Below, in pieces: positions 61,754 to 64,000 of a stretch of 64,000 bases of DNA. The number at the start of each line of letters is the position of its first letter. The stretch's first letter is position 1. Location: the NCBI RefSeq assembly GCF_902459705.1, contig NZ_CABPRU010000004.1, positions 124,001-188,000 on the forward strand, in the 5' to 3' direction. Source of the DNA: Pandoraea terrigena (lineage in GTDB: Bacteria > Pseudomonadota > Gammaproteobacteria > Burkholderiales > Burkholderiaceae). A program made the translations under genes and the position numbers. Under the pieces are notes generated by a model. The model was not told the origin of the DNA. It searched no databases and saw only the letters and a list, made by a program, of their open reading frames with translations.

Positions 61754-62647
61754 TCAATGCGCCCGTGGCCGCGCTACATTCGTCAGCGCGGCGAGAAAGC
61801 GCTCCGTCAGGTCCAATTGGCTTCCTGCGCGCGTCAAGCGCAGAATTTGCGAGGAGAACGTGTTTCGCTCAAGCGGAATAAAGACGGCCCGCTGGGATTG
61901 GGTGCGCGCCAAGGCTTGCGGCACCAGCGCGACCCCCATCTGAAATTCGACCATCGTCACAACCGTTTGCCACAGCCGTGCTTCGTGCCGTATCTGGGGA
62001 CTGAACCCCGCCTCCACACAGGTGGCAATGATCTGGTCGTGATAATGCGGAGACACCGTGCGCGGGAACAGGATGAACGGTTCGTGCGAGAGTTGACGCA
62101 AATCGATGCGCCGCCGTTTCGCCAGCTTGTGATGGACAGGCAGGCAACAAAGCAGCGCCTCCGACATCCACACCTGCGTGGCGACCTCGGCCGGGAAGTG
62201 CCCCCAGTGCGCAAACCCCAGGTCGATCTGCAACTGCTGCAACGCTCGCACCTGCTCGGCCGTATTCATCTCCTTGAGCACGATCTCCACCGACGCATGT
62301 GCCGCTTCGAACTGCTGCACGGCCTCGGGTAGCCCGCGGTAGAGCATCGAATTGACGAAGCCGATGCGCAGGCGTCCCGCCAGCCCGTGCGCGGACTGCA
62401 GCGTGACCTTGGCCACGTCCTCCGCTTGCTGCAACAGCCGCCGCGCTTCACCCAACAGCACCTGTCCCGCATTGGTCAGCGCCACCGACTTGCTGCTCCG
62501 CTCGAGCAGCTTCACGCCGAGTTGTTCTTCGAAGCGGCGAATGTCGAAGCTCAGTGCGGGCTGAGAGATGAAGAGCCGGCGAGCCGCCCGGCCGAAGTGC
62601 AACTCCTCCGCGACTGCGACAAAGTATTTGAGCTGCCTCAGTTCCAT
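61754..62647 (-). CDS. LysR-family regulator, divergent from acyl-CoA dehydrogenase
   Basis: A 297-residue LysR protein with HTH (MELRQLKYFVAVAEELHFG, RRLFISQPALSFDIRRFEEQLGVKLLERSSK, in parts) and effector domain. It faces away from the acyl-CoA dehydrogenase gene, with an inverted repeat in between, so it probably regulates that gene. Effector unknown. Confidence 0.9.
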   Translation of the reverse strand: MELRQLKYFVAVAEELHFGRAARRLFISQPALSFDIRRFEEQLGVKLLERSSKSVALTNAGQVLLGEARRLLQQAEDVAKVTLQSAHGLAGRLRIGFVNSMLYRGLPEAVQQFEAAHASVEIVLKEMNTAEQVRALQQLQIDLGFAHWGHFPAEVATQVWMSEALLCCLPVHHKLAKRRRIDLRQLSHEPFILFPRTVSPHYHDQIIATCVEAGFSPQIRHEARLWQTVVTMVEFQMGVALVPQALARTQSQRAVFIPLERNTFSSQILRLTRAGSQLDLTERFLAALTNVARPRAH

Positions 62648-62664
62648 GAAAGCGCCTCCGGATA

Positions 62665-62685
62665 ACGATAAATAGATCTTATCGT
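62665..62685. promoter_or_regulatory. Candidate LysR operator
   Basis: ACGATAA (62665-62671) and TTATCGT (62679-62685) form a perfect 7-bp inverted repeat with a 7-base spacer between LysR (start 62647) and acyl-CoA dehydrogenase (start 62788). The T-N11-A pattern suits LysR binding. Confidence 0.55.
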
Positions 62686-62787
62686 ACGTGCCATCAATTG
62701 TATTGGACGATTATCAGACTGAAACGTACGCTGGTCTCCAAGAAGGTACGGCGCTGAGGCGCCGCACGATAATTCAGGAGACAGTGA

Positions 62788-64000
62788 ATGCACGAACTTC
62801 GGCAAGCGCCCGAGACGTCCAACATCCCCGATAGCCGCGGCATCAATTTCTTCCATAGCGACCCGTCGTTCGGCCCGCTGCTCAAGCGTTACCTGGGTGA
62901 GGCCGTGTTCAATGAGGTCAAGGACAGGCTCGTCGAATTGGGACAACGCGCGTCCGACGAACTCGACGCCTGGGCGACGAGCGCCGACCACAATCCCCCC
63001 ACGCTTCGGCAGCGCACGCGTCGCGGCGAGGCCATCCAGCACATCGAGAAGCACCCGGATTACGTCGCGCTCGAACGCGTGGCGTACAGCGAACTCGGCC
63101 TCGCCTCGATGAGTCATCGCAGCGACGCGCCGCCGCCGCTCGTCAAGTACGCGCTCACCTTCCTGTTCGTCCAGGCCGAATTCGGCCTCTGCTGCCCGGT
63201 CAGCATGACCGATTCGCTCACTCGGACGTTGCGCAAGTTCGGGGCAAAGGTGCTTGTGGATCGGTACCTGCCGAGGCTCGCGTCGCAGGACTTCGACACC
63301 CTGTTCCAGGGTGCGATGTTCATGACGGAACAGGCGGCGGGCTCGGATACCGGACGCACCGTCACGCGCGCGACCCGCGGCGTCGACGCCCAGGGCAACG
63401 AGGTCTGGAAGCTGACCGGCGACAAGTGGTTCTGCTCGAACGCAGACGCCGACCTGGCCATGGTCCTCGCGCGTCCTGACGATGCGCCCGAGGGCATGAA
63501 GGGGCTTGCCCTGTTCCTGCTCCCGAAGGTGCTCGAAGATGGGACGCGCAACCGCTATCACATCGTTCGGTTGAAAGACAAACTCGGCAGCCGGTCGATG
63601 GCGAGCGGTGAGATCGTGCTCGACGGTGCCGAGGCCCACCTCATCGGCGAGGTGGGCCGCGGCTTCCAGCAGATGGCGGACATGATCAACATGTCGCGGC
63701 TGTCCAACGGCGTGCGGGCGGCGGGTCTGATGCGTCGCGCCCTCACCGAAGCGCTGCATGTGGCGAGACATCGATCGGCCTTCGGTCGCAAGCTCATCGA
63801 GATGCCGCTGATGCAGCGACAGTTACTGAAGATTATGCTGCCGGCGGAGCAGGCCCGATCGATGTTCATGCACATCGCAACGCTCCTGCCCCGCGCCGAC
63901 CGCGGCGATGCGCTAGCGGCCAGATGCGTGCGCATCCTCACGCCGCTCGTGAAGCTGCGCGCATGCCGCGACGCGCGCCAGGCGACGGGCGATGCGATGG
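62788..64000 (+). CDS. AidB-like acyl-CoA dehydrogenase, N-terminal part (3' end outside window)
   Basis: The 404 visible residues match acyl-CoA dehydrogenases of the AidB/isovaleryl-type: FMTEQAAGSDTG (flavin-binding loop), WKLTGDKWFCSNADADL, and LKDKLGSRSMASGEIVLDGA, continuing to an RHRSAFGRKLIEMPLMQRQLL helix (parts). The substrate is unknown. It starts at ATG 62788, preceded by GGAGACAGTGA, and runs beyond the window with no stop. A divergent LysR gene likely regulates it. Confidence 0.85.
   Translation, partial: MHELRQAPETSNIPDSRGINFFHSDPSFGPLLKRYLGEAVFNEVKDRLVELGQRASDELDAWATSADHNPPTLRQRTRRGEAIQHIEKHPDYVALERVAYSELGLASMSHRSDAPPPLVKYALTFLFVQAEFGLCCPVSMTDSLTRTLRKFGAKVLVDRYLPRLASQDFDTLFQGAMFMTEQAAGSDTGRTVTRATRGVDAQGNEVWKLTGDKWFCSNADADLAMVLARPDDAPEGMKGLALFLLPKVLEDGTRNRYHIVRLKDKLGSRSMASGEIVLDGAEAHLIGEVGRGFQQMADMINMSRLSNGVRAAGLMRRALTEALHVARHRSAFGRKLIEMPLMQRQLLKIMLPAEQARSMFMHIATLLPRADRGDALAARCVRILTPLVKLRACRDARQATGDAM

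Overview
The window looks like a GC-rich betaproteobacterial chromosome, most probably Burkholderiaceae and possibly Pandoraea. Support comes from overall protein similarity in style, a complete Flp/Tad pilus locus, several LysR-regulated catabolic clusters and high GC codon use. The genus is an inference; the sequence itself does not prove it.

Layout. (1) 1-2.9 kb: 3' part of hemW, a convergent acyl-CoA synthetase, and a tRNA-Ser(UGA) with a good sigma70 promoter. (2) 2.95-22.83 kb: an integrated phage satellite or genomic island, bounded by a 15-bp direct repeat of the tRNA-Ser 3' end (2946-2960 and 22816-22830). It carries a P4-type integrase, an AlpA-like HTH protein, a KilA-N protein, a PC4-like ssDNA-binding protein, a leader with attenuator-like terminator and RNA folds, a chain of tiny overlapping genes, a Toprim/DUF927 primase-helicase, an iteron array that is probably the replication origin, a gpN-like DNA circularisation/tail protein paired with a second integrase, a Nu1-like small terminase with internal repeated sites, and cargo including two proteins with HEPN-type RNxxxH motifs (one DUF4209-like). 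(3) 22.8-24.5 kb: a worn flank with a DHCW cupin, a gene remnant, a BrnTA toxin-antitoxin pair whose toxin is frameshifted, and a 23-bp remnant of tRNA-Ser sequence. (4) 24.7-29.7 kb: MBL hydrolase, alpha/beta hydrolase, two LysR regulators, secreted SMP-30-like protein and a STAS remnant. (5) 30.1-35.8 kb: a mevalonate catabolic operon (HMG-CoA reductase, HMG-CoA lyase, small membrane protein, TctA-like permease) divergent from a MocR regulator. (6) 36-40.4 kb: a polyprenyl-phosphate sugar/envelope cassette (methyltransferase, GtrA, GT2, PAP2, GT87). (7) 40.4-54.7 kb: a 1.2 kb leader region with a sigma54-like promoter, then the flp-tad pilus operon. (8) 54.7-64 kb: LysR regulator, decayed cyclopropane-fatty-acid synthase fragment fused in frame to an HPP-CBS protein, MlrC/MFS/LysR cluster, and a LysR divergent from an AidB-like acyl-CoA dehydrogenase that runs off the end.

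How parts fit together. The island reads as a self-replicating element: primase plus iteron origin for replication, a terminator-rich leader that resembles P4 RNA-mediated immunity, and a small terminase that could redirect packaging by a helper phage, with HEPN proteins as likely defence or toxin cargo near its right end. The chromosomal part is a mosaic of small catabolic cassettes, each with a divergent regulator and in several cases a visible inverted repeat between the divergent genes.
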